Notes: a model not told the origin generated them from the letters alone. DNA of 16,694 nucleotides from Eubacterium sp. (GCA_022776205.1 JALFIK010000148.1:1-16694), one strand, 5' to 3'. Counted from the first letter of the stretch, positions 1 to 7,637 are shown. Numbers and translations: made by a program.

Positions 1-1
1 C

Positions 2-2500
2 CAGTGGCTTGTGGAAGTGGGCGATAATTTTGATGAGATTAAAGATTTAAAGAGACTTGTTCTCACAAAAATAGATGGTGTGGGCAAAATCCGCATATCC
101 GATGTGGCGGATGTCACAGTTTTGAGTAACGAGGGGGAAACCTATTCAAAAGTAAACGGAAAAGATGCGATTTTGTTGTCCGTTTATAAAGGAAGTACAT
201 CCAATACCAGTGAGGTATCCGAGAAAATCCAGGAAGCATTCCGGGAAATGGAGAAGAAATATCCGGGGCTTTCCTTCACACCGATGATGAATCAGGGAGA
301 ATTCATTAACATTATTATTAAGAGTGTACTTACAAGTATCCTGCTTGGAGCACTTCTGGCAGTCATCGTGCTGGCGTTTTTCTTAAAAGATGTAAGGCCA
401 ACCGTTGTGGTGGCATTCAGCATCCCGTTCAGTGTTCTGTTTGCCATTATCATAATGTATTTTAGCGGAATCAATATCAATGTCATGTCCCTGGCGGGTT
501 TGTGTCTCGGAATTGGTATGCTGGTAGACAATTCCATTGTGGTAATGGAAAATATATACCGCCTGAGGAATCTGGGTATTTCAGCACCACGGGCGGCCGT
601 CCAGGGGACAAAACAGGTTGCCGGACCGATTCTGGCCTCCACCATTACAACAATTTGTGTATTCTTACCGATGGTTTATACTTCCGGAATGGTCAGTCAG
701 CTTTTGATTCCATTTGCATTTACCATATCCTATGCGCTCATTGCCTCCCTTCTTGTGGCGGTCACGGTTGTTCCGACGATGGGCTCCGTTTTGCTTAAGA
801 AGACAAAGGTCTGCCGGCAGCCGTGGTTTGACAGGCAAAAAGACCGGTACGCAAAGGTTCTTGCCCTTGCCCTGAAACATAAAGCAGTACCTTTACTTTT
901 CTCTGTTGGACTATTTGTGTTGTGTGTTGTATGGACTTTTAGTACGGGTATTGTAATGCTTGATGACATGGACAGCAACCAGATTTCTGTGAGCCTTACC
1001 CTCGATGATGATGTAAAAAAAGAAGATGCTTACGAGACAGCCGATGAGGTGATGGACATTATTACGAAAGTGAAGGGGATTAAGAAAGTCAGTGCCCTTG
1101 ACGGCAATGCAACTGTCAGTATGCTTGGAACAGACTCTACCGATAATTATTCAAGTTTTAGTTACAACATTATCACAGACGACGATGTGAAGACGACGAA
1201 GGATTTCCGGAAAATCCGTAAAGAGATTGAAAAGAAAACAAAGAAAATAAAATGTAAGGAAATTACAGTTGCTTCTTCGGCGATGGGAGCGATGTCCGGT
1301 GTTTTCGGTGGTGGACTTTCCGTGAATGTGTATGGAGATGATCAGCAGAAACTGATAGAGATTAGCAATGATCTTGTTAAGATGATGAATCATCTTGACG
1401 GAGTGGAGTCCGCCAGTAACGGATTAGAAAATGCAGACCGGATGCTTCACCTGAAGATTGACCGGAACAAGGCGGCAGAACATGGCCTCACGGTTGCCCA
1501 GATTTATCAGGAAATTGCAAAACGTACAACGACAGAAAAGAATGCGATTACCATTGATGTGGATGATAAAGATGTGGAAGTCAATCTTGTTGATGAGACG
1601 GATAAACTGACCTATGATAACATTATGAATTTGAAAATAGAAACTACGGAGAAAGACAGTGAGGGAAAGGATGAAAAACATACCTATAAACTGTCAGAGT
1701 TTGCCACAACAGATAATGGATATAGCATGGACAGTATCAATCGGGAAGATCAGAAACAGTATATTACGGTAACCGGAGAACTTAAGGATACGGCGAATGC
1801 GACCTTGCTGTCGAGAAAACTTCAGGACCAGATTGATCAATATGACACGCCGGATGGCTATCAGATTGAGATGTCAGGAGAGGTAACCCAGACGAGTGAA
1901 ATGGTAAAGCAGATGGGAAAAGCGCTGGCACTGGGATTCCTTCTCATATACCTTGTCATGGTGGCACAGTTTCAGAGCCTTCTTTCTCCGTTTATTGTCA
2001 TCTTTACCGTACCGCTTGCCTTTACCGGTGGAATGATCGGTCTTAAGATTTTTGGCATGTCGATATCCGCAATGTCCTTAATGGGCTTTATGATTCTCAT
2101 GGGTACCGTTGTTAATAATGGTATCGTTTTTGTGGATTATGTAAATAAGCTTCGGATACGGGGTATGGATAAACATTCCGCATTGATACAGACCGGAAAA
2201 ACAAGGATGCGACCGATTCTTATGACAGCAATGACAACAATTTTATCCATGAGTGTTATGGTATTCTCCAGGGATGCGGGAAATGCGATGCAAAAAGGTA
2301 TGGCAGTTGTCGTTAGTGCAGGACTTTTATATGCCACATTTATGACCCTGTTCATTGTTCCGGTCATGTATGATATTTTATACCGGAGACAGCCAAAGGA
2401 AATTGATGTGGGAGACGATCTGGATCAGATTCCGGATGAGACGGAAGAAGCACTGGAAATTGCGAAGAATGAAGGGGAGGGCAGTCATGCAGACAATTAG
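2..2500 (+). CDS. RND-family efflux permease, C-terminal 832 residues (5' end outside window)
   Basis: Proton-driven inner-membrane exporter of the AcrB/SwrC (HAE1) superfamily. The frame is open to the left edge (Q-W-L-V-E-V from position 2), so the GTG at 11 is not a real start. By alignment from memory with AcrB (about 1050 residues), roughly 220 N-terminal residues are missing, including TM1 and the first porter subdomain. Visible are the TM2-TM6 bundle (about 300-800), a second porter/loop region (about 960-1900), and the TM8-TM12 bundle (about 1910-2390). The TM4 motif GMLVDNSIVVMEN starts at 515. It keeps one of the two AcrB relay aspartates, and the second is Asn. TM10 has GTVVNNG (2102-2122) where AcrB has its relay Lys, which is usual in Firmicute members. 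The tail is acidic. The substrate is unknown. The expected adaptor gene would lie upstream, outside the window. The stop overlaps the next gene. Confidence 0.95.
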   Translation, partial: QWLVEVGDNFDEIKDLKRLVLTKIDGVGKIRISDVADVTVLSNEGETYSKVNGKDAILLSVYKGSTSNTSEVSEKIQEAFREMEKKYPGLSFTPMMNQGEFINIIIKSVLTSILLGALLAVIVLAFFLKDVRPTVVVAFSIPFSVLFAIIIMYFSGININVMSLAGLCLGIGMLVDNSIVVMENIYRLRNLGISAPRAAVQGTKQVAGPILASTITTICVFLPMVYTSGMVSQLLIPFAFTISYALIASLLVAVTVVPTMGSVLLKKTKVCRQPWFDRQKDRYAKVLALALKHKAVPLLFSVGLFVLCVVWTFSTGIVMLDDMDSNQISVSLTLDDDVKKEDAYETADEVMDIITKVKGIKKVSALDGNATVSMLGTDSTDNYSSFSYNIITDDDVKTTKDFRKIRKEIEKKTKKIKCKEITVASSAMGAMSGVFGGGLSVNVYGDDQQKLIEISNDLVKMMNHLDGVESASNGLENADRMLHLKIDRNKAAEHGLTVAQIYQEIAKRTTTEKNAITIDVDDKDVEVNLVDETDKLTYDNIMNLKIETTEKDSEGKDEKHTYKLSEFATTDNGYSMDSINREDQKQYITVTGELKDTANATLLSRKLQDQIDQYDTPDGYQIEMSGEVTQTSEMVKQMGKALALGFLLIYLVMVAQFQSLLSPFIVIFTVPLAFTGGMIGLKIFGMSISAMSLMGFMILMGTVVNNGIVFVDYVNKLRIRGMDKHSALIQTGKTRMRPILMTAMTTILSMSVMVFSRDAGNAMQKGMAVVVSAGLLYATFMTLFIVPVMYDILYRRQPKEIDVGDDLDQIPDETEEALEIAKNEGEGSHADN

Positions 2501-2741
2501 ATATACTCTGGCGGCCGGACAAAATCTTCACGCCCGTCCTGCTGTGGAGCTGGTGGCAAAGATTCAGGATTTTGAGAGTAGTATTGTGATTCGGTGTAAA
2601 AAGAGAGAGGCAGATGCCAAAAATATCATGGAACTGCTCAGTCTTCATATTATGGGTGGAGACACGATTGAAGTGAAAATTATTGGGGTGGATGAGGAAA
2701 TGGCAAAAAAGGAAATTGTGCACTTCCTCGGTGCAGATTAA
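2487..2741 (+). CDS. HPr-family phosphocarrier-like protein, 84 aa, lacking the regulatory serine
   Basis: Small cytoplasmic protein of the PTS HPr family, which carries phosphate from enzyme I on an active-site histidine. The motif N-L-H-A-R-P-A places His at residue 15 and Arg at 17, the canonical positions, and the length of 84 is close to the usual 85-90. The site normally occupied by regulatory Ser46 reads A-K-N-I-M, so residue 46 is Asn and HPr kinase/phosphorylase could not act there. The ATG at 2487 follows AGGGGAGGG (2473-2481) and lies inside the end of the RND gene (14-nt overlap), so the two are probably translationally coupled. An in-frame extension back to 2355 would only re-read the RND gene. 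This is probably a second, specialised HPr paralog, since a main HPr would be expected elsewhere. The role is unknown, and association with an RND pump is unusual. Confidence 0.88.
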   Translation: MQTIRYTLAAGQNLHARPAVELVAKIQDFESSIVIRCKKREADAKNIMELLSLHIMGGDTIEVKIIGVDEEMAKKEIVHFLGAD

Positions 2742-2753
2742 GAAGAAAAACGG

Positions 2754-2783
2754 TTGACAGGACGGTACAGCAATAGTCATAGT
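2754..2783 (+). promoter_or_regulatory. Possible upstream promoter for cysK
   Basis: A perfect TTGACA (2754-2759) is followed after 18 bp by CATAGT (2778-2783, 4 of 6 consensus bases). It would start transcription just ahead of the palindrome at 2783-2807. It is weaker than the promoter at 2791-2819, and it may be chance. Confidence 0.35.
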
Positions 2784-2807
2784 TTTCCTATTTACAAACT
2801 AGGTTAA
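2783..2807. promoter_or_regulatory. Imperfect palindrome over the cysK -35 box, candidate Rrf2 operator
   Basis: CCTA (2787-2790) and TAGG (2800-2803) are inverted around position 2795. Outer TT/AA pairs (2783-2784 with 2806-2807) and inner TT/AA pairs (2792-2793 with 2797-2798) extend the symmetry to 8 of 12 positions. The inverted repeat covers the -35 hexamer at 2791-2796, so a bound dimer would block polymerase. Rrf2-family regulators such as CymR bind long AT-rich palindromes near cysteine-metabolism genes, and an Rrf2 gene lies just downstream of cysK. Autoregulation is inference. Confidence 0.45.
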
Positions 2808-2819
2808 TAGTGGTAATAT
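2791..2819 (+). promoter_or_regulatory. Promoter for cysK-rrf2
   Basis: TTTACA (2791-2796), 17-bp spacer, TAATAT (2814-2819). Transcription would begin near 2826, giving a leader of about 44 nt before the strong Shine-Dalgarno AGGAGG (2857-2862) and the ATG at 2870. Confidence 0.7.
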
Positions 2820-2869
2820 CTAAAATATAGAGCCGGGAAGTATTAAGTATTTGTAAAGGAGGAGGAATT

Positions 2870-3802
2870 ATGCCAGATATATATAAAGGAACATTAGAGT
2901 TAATCGGTAATACTCCATTGGTTGAAGTGATCAATATTGAAAAAGAACTTGGTCTTGAGGCGAAAGTTGTTGTGAAACTTGAATATTATAATCCGGCAGG
3001 AAGCGTGAAGGACAGAATTGCAAAGGCGATGATTGAGGATGCGGAAAAGATTGGGAAATTGAAAGAGGGTTCCGTAATCATTGAGCCCACATCAGGAAAT
3101 ACGGGGATCGGTCTGGCTTCCATTGCTGCTGCAAAAGGATATCGGATTATTCTGACCATGCCGGAAACAATGAGTGTGGAGAGAAGAAATATTTTGAAAG
3201 CGTATGGTGCCGAGATTGTGCTTACAAGCGGAGCGAGAGGAATGAAGGGAGCCATTGAAAAAGCGGAAGAACTGGCGAGGGAAATTCCCGACAGTTTTAT
3301 TCCGGGTCAGTTCGTCAATCCGGCAAATCCGGCAACCCATAAGGCGACCACAGGGCCGGAAATCTGGAGAGATACCGATGGAAAAGTGGATATATTTATC
3401 GCCGGTGTGGGAACAGGAGGAACCTTAACGGGAACAGGACAGTATTTAAAAGGGAAAAAACCGGAGATTAAAATTGTTGCAATAGAACCGGATACCTCCC
3501 CTGTTTTGTCGGAAGGGAAAGCAGGGCCTCATAAAATTCAGGGAATCGGTGCGGGATTTGTACCCGATGTGCTTGACACCAGCGTATATGATGAGATTTT
3601 CAGGGTGACGAATGATGATGCTTTTGAAACCGCAAAACTTATGGCAAGGAGAGAGGGAATCCTTGTGGGAATTTCTTCCGGTGCTGCTTTGTTTGCAGCC
3701 ATCGAGTACGCCAAAAAACCTGAGAATAGAGGGAAGACAATCGTGACACTATTGCCGGACAGTGGTGACAGATATTATTCTACTGCATTATTTACAGAAT
3801 AA
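2870..3802 (+). CDS. cysK: Cysteine synthase A (O-acetylserine sulfhydrylase), 310 aa
   Basis: PLP enzyme that makes L-cysteine and acetate from O-acetyl-L-serine and sulfide, in the cytoplasm. Seen in order: N-terminal G-N-T-P-L (13-17); the PLP-binding lysine K47 in N-P-A-G-S-V-K-D-R; the substrate and cofactor loop T-S-G-N-T-G (74-79); the phosphate-cradling glycine loop G-T-G-G-T (181-185); the pyridine-nitrogen serine region I-S-S-G-A-A (from 268); and a C-terminal D-S-G-D-R-Y-Y-S-T close to the classic SGERYLST. Length fits the family (about 310). The start has AAAGGAGGAGG 5-7 nt upstream. It is followed after 15 nt by an Rrf2-family regulator, an arrangement common in Firmicutes for sulfur control. 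The lack of cystathionine synthase extensions and the full set of motifs make CysK the best call. CysM-like use of other substrates cannot be excluded. Confidence 0.96.
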   Translation: MPDIYKGTLELIGNTPLVEVINIEKELGLEAKVVVKLEYYNPAGSVKDRIAKAMIEDAEKIGKLKEGSVIIEPTSGNTGIGLASIAAAKGYRIILTMPETMSVERRNILKAYGAEIVLTSGARGMKGAIEKAEELAREIPDSFIPGQFVNPANPATHKATTGPEIWRDTDGKVDIFIAGVGTGGTLTGTGQYLKGKKPEIKIVAIEPDTSPVLSEGKAGPHKIQGIGAGFVPDVLDTSVYDEIFRVTNDDAFETAKLMARREGILVGISSGAALFAAIEYAKKPENRGKTIVTLLPDSGDRYYSTALFTE

Positions 3803-3817
3803 ATCAGGGAGAGAGCG

Positions 3818-4264
3818 ATGAATTTTTCAAAAAAGAGCAGATACGGGATTACTGCCCTTATTGATCTTGCCCTGTGTGCGGATGGACAATGTGTCCAGCT
3901 TAGCAGTATTGCAGAGCGAAACAATATTTCGGTCAAGTACCTGGAACAGATTTTTTCGAGCCTGAGAAAGGCGGGGCTGATTAAGAGTATAAAAGGTCCT
4001 CAGGGAGGATATCTTCTTGGGAAACGGCCGGAGCAGATCAATATGGCGATGGTGGTGGAAGCACTGGACGGAAGCTATCTTCTCGAAGATGAAGTCCATA
4101 CGGGAAATGAGGATGAACGGGGAATTTCAACCGCGATTCAAAGAAGATTGATTGATAAAATTAATTGTCAGACAGAACAGCTTTTAAAAGATCTTACCTT
4201 AAAAAGTCTGGTGGATTCCTCCCTGGAATACAGTAATCTAAATCAGGAAATGTATTACATTTAG
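3818..4264 (+). CDS. Rrf2-family transcriptional regulator, CymR-like, 148 aa
   Basis: DNA-binding regulator with an N-terminal winged helix-turn-helix (residues 1-70) and a C-terminal dimerisation helix. Typical family features are M-N-F-S-K-K-S-R-Y-G at the start, the recognition region I-S-V-K-Y-L-E-Q-I-F-S-S-L-R-K-A-G-L-I, and the wing G-P-Q-G-G-Y-L-L. Cysteines are only at 20, 25 and 117. The three-cysteine cluster near residues 92-106 that binds Fe-S in IscR is absent, and that stretch is acidic instead. This points to a CymR-type regulator rather than an iron-sulfur sensor. CymR works with CysK as a complex to sense cysteine status in Bacillus, and the gene sits right after cysK here. 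The start is ATG with GGGAGAG upstream (3808-3814). Likely in one transcript with cysK, ending at the hairpin at 4273. A specific cysteine role is inferred from position. Confidence 0.9.
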   Translation: MNFSKKSRYGITALIDLALCADGQCVQLSSIAERNNISVKYLEQIFSSLRKAGLIKSIKGPQGGYLLGKRPEQINMAMVVEALDGSYLLEDEVHTGNEDERGISTAIQRRLIDKINCQTEQLLKDLTLKSLVDSSLEYSNLNQEMYYI

Positions 4265-4272
4265 TATGGAAG

Positions 4273-4311
4273 ATGGATGGGGATATCTTTAGGATTCCCC
4301 TCCATTTTTTT
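4273..4311 (+). terminator. Rho-independent terminator after the Rrf2 gene
   Basis: Left arm ATGGATGGGGA (4273-4283) pairs with TCCCCTCCAT (4296-4305), with one bulged T at 4278, followed by a T run (4305-4311). It closes the cysK-rrf2 unit. Confidence 0.85.
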
Positions 4312-4331
4312 CGTATAAACCGGTGAAAATG

Positions 4332-4340
4332 TGTTATCAT
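4332..4340 (+). promoter_or_regulatory. Extended -10 promoter for the trxB operon
   Basis: TG-T-TATCAT (TG at 4332-4333, -10 hexamer 4335-4340) is an extended -10 element. No good -35 lies 16-18 bp upstream (CGTATA at 4312-4317 is poor). The start site would fall near 4347, just after the preceding terminator. Confidence 0.5.
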
Positions 4341-4345
4341 AGAAA

Positions 4346-4377
4346 AAGACAGCGTTTCTTTTCGAGAATACTGTCTT
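4346..4377 (+). promoter_or_regulatory. Stem-loop at the predicted 5' end of the trxB transcript
   Basis: AAGACAG (4346-4352) and CTGTCTT (4371-4377) form a perfect 7-bp stem. Inside it, TTCT (4356-4359) pairs with AGAA (4365-4368) around a five-base loop. There is no T run, so it is not a terminator. The left arm begins almost exactly at the predicted start site, which suggests a 5' stabilising hairpin or a small protein-binding leader. The AAAGGAG ribosome site (4386-4392) stays outside it. Confidence 0.45.
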
Positions 4378-4402
4378 ACCGGAAGAAAGGAGTATAGAGA
4401 AA

Positions 4403-5338
4403 TTGAACGAAAAGATATATGACGTTTTGATTATTGGAGGGGGACCGGCAGGATATTCAGCTGCACTTTACTGTACGAGAGCCGGATTTGATACCCTTGT
4501 TCTTGAAAAATTGTCTGCCGGAGGACAGATGGCATTGACAATGCAGATTGACAATTATCCGGGATTTGAGGACGGAATTGACGGATTTTCCCTTGCGGAG
4601 AAGATGAAGAAAGGTGCGGAGCGTTTTGGAGCCCAGACCAGACTTTCGGAAGTACTTTCTGTAAGTCTCGACGGACCGGTCAAAACGGTGGAAACCGCGG
4701 AAGGTATTTTTAAAGGACGCACGGTTATTATTGCAGCCGGAGCAGTTCCAAGGGAACTGGGTGTTCCGGGAGAAAAAGAACTGCTTGGAAAAGGTGTTGG
4801 ATACTGCGCCACTTGTGATGGAATGTTCTACAGGGACAAAACGGTACTTGTCATCGGAGGGGGAAATACGGCAGCGGCGGATGCCCTTACACTGTCAAGG
4901 ATCTGTAAAAAGGTAATCCTCGTTCACCGGAGGGAAGAACTGCGGGCAACGAAAATTTATCACAGACAGCTTGAGGAAACAGAAAATATCTCATTTTGCT
5001 GGAACAGCACAGTCAGCGAGTTTTTATATGACAAGAAGCTTACCGGTGCAAAAATTCATAATATAATTTCCGGAGATGACAGTGTGGTAGAGGCGGATGG
5101 CGCCTTTATCAGCATCGGAAGGAAACCGGCATCGGAACTGTTTCATGGGATGATAGAGATGGATCCTGCCGGATACATTGTGGCAGATGAGTCCACCCGG
5201 ACAAATATTCCGGGAGTATTTGCCGTGGGAGATATCCGTACGAAAGCGATGCGGCAGGTGGTGACAGCAGTTTCTGACGGTGCGACGGCCTCCCATTATG
5301 TAGAAGAATATCTTGCCGGAATGAATGACGCAGAATAA
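4403..5338 (+). CDS. trxB: Thioredoxin reductase (NADPH), 311 aa
   Basis: FAD flavoenzyme that moves electrons from NADPH to oxidised thioredoxin in the cytoplasm. Seen: the FAD-binding Rossmann motif G-G-G-P-A-G (12-17); the redox pair C-A-T-C-D-G with C135 and C138; the NADPH Rossmann motif G-G-G-N-T-A (152-157); H-R-R-E-E-L-R-A (175-182), whose arginines favour NADPH over NADH; and the C-terminal FAD loop F-A-V-G-D-I-R with R-Q-V-V-T-A. Length 311 matches low-molecular-weight TrxB. The start is TTG at 4403, chosen because AAAGGAG (4386-4392) lies 10 nt upstream and no in-frame ATG precedes the FAD motif. First gene of a likely operon with an AI-2E-family protein (26 nt downstream) and mnmA. 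No thioredoxin gene is next to it. A reductase for another small disulfide partner is possible. Confidence 0.92.
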   Translation: MNEKIYDVLIIGGGPAGYSAALYCTRAGFDTLVLEKLSAGGQMALTMQIDNYPGFEDGIDGFSLAEKMKKGAERFGAQTRLSEVLSVSLDGPVKTVETAEGIFKGRTVIIAAGAVPRELGVPGEKELLGKGVGYCATCDGMFYRDKTVLVIGGGNTAAADALTLSRICKKVILVHRREELRATKIYHRQLEETENISFCWNSTVSEFLYDKKLTGAKIHNIISGDDSVVEADGAFISIGRKPASELFHGMIEMDPAGYIVADESTRTNIPGVFAVGDIRTKAMRQVVTAVSDGATASHYVEEYLAGMNDAE

Positions 5339-5364
5339 GAAAAAGAAAACAATGGAGGATGGAA

Positions 5365-6483
5365 ATGGATAAGGAAACAAGAAAATCAATGCTGCTTATC
5401 GCATTCGGCGTTTCTTTATTTGCCGCTCTTATGAATTTGACGAGAGTGATTACAGCAGTGGGAAAATGTATTGAACTTATCTTTCCCGTGATTGTCGGAC
5501 TGATTCTTGCATTTATTTTAAATGTACCGATGAAGAAATTTGAGAGCCTTTTTCGAAGACTGAAGGAAAAAAACGGGAAGATGAAGAAAATTCCGGTTTT
5601 GAAACTGAGTCTTTTTGCAACGATTTTATGTATCGTTGCCCTGGTGTATCTGGTGTATACGATGTTTGTTCCGGGCCTGGTTTCTTCAGTTAGAAGTGTT
5701 ACCACCATTTTTATGGATAATGTTCCGAAGTGGCTGGCATGGCTTCGTACAAACGGGATCGACACAGCATGGATTTCAAAACAGATTGCATCCTGGGATC
5801 TGAATAAAGTAATTGCAGAAATAACAGGGAGTGCGGGTAATGTAATGAACTCCATCGTCACGGCGACAACTTCTGCTTTTAGTATTGCGGTAAACGGACT
5901 GATGGGCTTTGTCATCGCAATTTATGTTCTGCTGAGCAAGGAATCCCTTGTAAGACAGTGCAAAAAAATGATTTATGCCCATTTGAAAAAAAATATCGCA
6001 GATAAAATCTGTTATGTATCGAAAATGGTAAATGATACATACTCCAAATTTTTTTCCGGACAGTGTATGGAAGCGGTAATTCTGGGAGGACTGATGTTCC
6101 TCTCCTTTACGATTTTTGGTCTTCCTTATGCAAACCTGATTGCGGTTCTTACGGCAGTCCTTTCCTTCATTCCATATATCGGAGCCTTTGTTTCCTGTTT
6201 TATCGGAGCGTTGCTGATTCTGATGGTTAATCCGTGGAAGGCGGTATTAAGTGTAATTGTTTATCAGGTGGTTCAGTTTGTTGAAAACCAGTTTATCTAC
6301 CCGAGAGTGGTGGGAGGCTCGGTCGGTCTGGCACCTTTATGGACATTAAGCGCTGCCCTGGTAGGAGGAAATATGTTTGGTGTGATGGGAATGATTTTTG
6401 CCATCCCGATTACAGCGGTACTTTATGTACTTATAAAAGATGATGCCAACCGTCGTCTGGAGCGAAAAAAGATTGATTTGTAG
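5365..6483 (+). CDS. AI-2E family membrane transporter, 372 aa
   Basis: Polytopic membrane protein of the AI-2E family (PF01594, TqsA/YhhQ-like permeases). It has an N-terminal hydrophobic hairpin (about 8-50), further membrane segments around 75-95 and 165-195, and a C-terminal cluster after about residue 230. Near the end is the family-typical signature P-R-V-V-G-G-S-V-G-L-A-P-L-W (313-326), followed by a G-G-N-M-F-G-V-M-G-M segment. I place the start at the ATG at 5365 because GGAGG (5354-5358) is 6 nt upstream. The in-frame ATG at 5359 would abut the ribosome site. Members of this family have been linked to autoinducer-2 export and to Na+/H+ exchange, so the substrate here is not predicted. 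The 32-nt gap to mnmA suggests one transcript. Confidence 0.88.
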   Translation: MDKETRKSMLLIAFGVSLFAALMNLTRVITAVGKCIELIFPVIVGLILAFILNVPMKKFESLFRRLKEKNGKMKKIPVLKLSLFATILCIVALVYLVYTMFVPGLVSSVRSVTTIFMDNVPKWLAWLRTNGIDTAWISKQIASWDLNKVIAEITGSAGNVMNSIVTATTSAFSIAVNGLMGFVIAIYVLLSKESLVRQCKKMIYAHLKKNIADKICYVSKMVNDTYSKFFSGQCMEAVILGGLMFLSFTIFGLPYANLIAVLTAVLSFIPYIGAFVSCFIGALLILMVNPWKAVLSVIVYQVVQFVENQFIYPRVVGGSVGLAPLWTLSAALVGGNMFGVMGMIFAIPITAVLYVLIKDDANRRLERKKIDL

Positions 6484-6515
6484 GAATAATTGTACTGAAA
6501 GTAAAGGAGAATGTA

Positions 6516-7586
6516 ATGTCAAAAAAAGCACTGATTGCCATGAGTGGCGGGGTAGATTCTTCTGTCGCCGCGTACCTGATGCAAAAGGCAGGCTATGATT
6601 GTATCGGAGTGACGATGAAACTGTACGATAATGAAGAAATCGGTATGGCGAGGGAAAAGACCTGCTGTTCCTTAAGCGATATTGAGGATGCCAGAAGCGT
6701 GGCGGTAAAACTGGGGATTCCCTATTATGTTTTTAATTTTAAAGAGGATTTTAAACAAAAAGTCATCGACCCGTTTATTGCCTGTTACCAGAAAGGGATG
6801 ACGCCAAACCCGTGTATCGAGTGTAACCGTCATCTGAAGTTTGAACATCTTTATCAGAGAGCACGACTGCTCCACTGTGATGTGATTGTTACCGGACACT
6901 ATGCCCGGATTACGAAAGATGAGGCGGGGTATCACCTTTTAAAGGGAGTGGATGATTCGAAGGATCAGAGTTATGTACTCTATTCCCTTACGCAAGAGCA
7001 GCTTGCCCATACTTGTTTTCCACTGGGAGATTATACGAAGACGGAAATCCGGCAGATTGCGCAAGAACAGGGATTTTATAATGCCGGAAAACATGATAGT
7101 CAGGATATTTGTTTTATTCCGGACGGAGATTACCGGTCTTTCATTGAAAAATCGACGGGCACGAAGAGTGAACCCGGAGATTTTGTCAATCAGGACGGGG
7201 AGGTCGTCGGGCGGCATAAAGGGTACTATGGATATACGATCGGACAGAGGAGAGGACTTGGTGTTTCCGCACCAAAACCATATTATGTGACTGAAATTTG
7301 TCCAGAGGAAAACAAGGTAATCCTTGGAAGTAATGAAGATTTATTTAAAAATGACCTTAGCGCAGGAGATTTTAACTGGATTGAAGATCTTGATCAAAAT
7401 GAGGTAATCAAAGCGAGAATTCGTTACCATCAGACAGAAAAAGAAGCGACGGCGAAGAAAGGACAGGATGGAACGGTGGAGATTCATTTTCTTGAACCTC
7501 AGCGTGCCATTACAAAAGGGCAGGCAGTTGTTTTATACCGGGGTGATCATGTGGTTGGTGGAGGGACGATTCTGTCTGCTTATTGA
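6516..7586 (+). CDS. mnmA: tRNA-specific 2-thiouridylase MnmA, 356 aa
   Basis: ATP-dependent enzyme that puts sulfur on position 2 of U34 in tRNA for Lys, Glu and Gln, using a persulfide relayed from a cysteine desulfurase. Seen: the N-type PP-loop S-G-G-V-D-S-S (10-16); catalytic C100 in N-P-C-I-E-C-N (with C103); the adenylate and tRNA region G-H-Y-A-R (127-131); the K-D-Q-S-Y-V-L-Y motif (149-156); and the second catalytic cysteine C199 in S-Q-D-I-C-F-I-P. C-terminal domains carry Y-Y-V-T and the final barrel. Length is close to E. coli MnmA (368), and C100/C199 correspond to Cys102/Cys199 there. AAAGGAGA (6503-6510) precedes the ATG at 6516. Last gene of the trxB unit, followed by a strong hairpin. 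No desulfurase gene is adjacent. Confidence 0.97.
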   Translation: MSKKALIAMSGGVDSSVAAYLMQKAGYDCIGVTMKLYDNEEIGMAREKTCCSLSDIEDARSVAVKLGIPYYVFNFKEDFKQKVIDPFIACYQKGMTPNPCIECNRHLKFEHLYQRARLLHCDVIVTGHYARITKDEAGYHLLKGVDDSKDQSYVLYSLTQEQLAHTCFPLGDYTKTEIRQIAQEQGFYNAGKHDSQDICFIPDGDYRSFIEKSTGTKSEPGDFVNQDGEVVGRHKGYYGYTIGQRRGLGVSAPKPYYVTEICPEENKVILGSNEDLFKNDLSAGDFNWIEDLDQNEVIKARIRYHQTEKEATAKKGQDGTVEIHFLEPQRAITKGQAVVLYRGDHVVGGGTILSAY

Positions 7587-7594
7587 TGGATTAT

Positions 7595-7637
7595 AAAAAG
7601 AAGTACATGTTCTTTGGGTTCATGCACTTCTTTTTTT
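7595..7637. terminator. Bidirectional terminator between mnmA and the PHP gene
   Basis: AAAAAGAAGTACATG (7595-7609) pairs with CATGCACTTCTTTTT (7621-7635) with one mismatch (7605 against 7625), around an 11-base loop. A T run follows on the plus strand (to 7637). The A run on the left gives a T run on the minus strand, so it can end both convergent transcripts. Confidence 0.88.

Noticed and set aside
2355..2486. Extended N-terminus for the HPr-like protein
   Set aside because: The extension is the RND gene read in another frame. With the 2487 start, the active-site His falls exactly at position 15.
2..2500. RND gene as a truncated pseudogene
   Set aside because: The frame is open through the window edge with all downstream membrane segments intact. 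The missing part is due to the window boundary.
3818..4264. IscR identity for the Rrf2 protein
   Set aside because: The Fe-S cysteine cluster is absent. Cysteines occur only at residues 20, 25 and 117.
4273..4311. Riboswitch (T-box or S-box) ahead of trxB or cysK
   Set aside because: The leaders are too short (about 44-56 nt), and the only hairpin with a T run sits after the Rrf2 stop as an ordinary terminator.
5359..5364. ATG at 5359 as start of the AI-2E-family gene
   Set aside because: It touches the GGAGG site with no spacer. The ATG two codons later has a proper 6-nt spacing.
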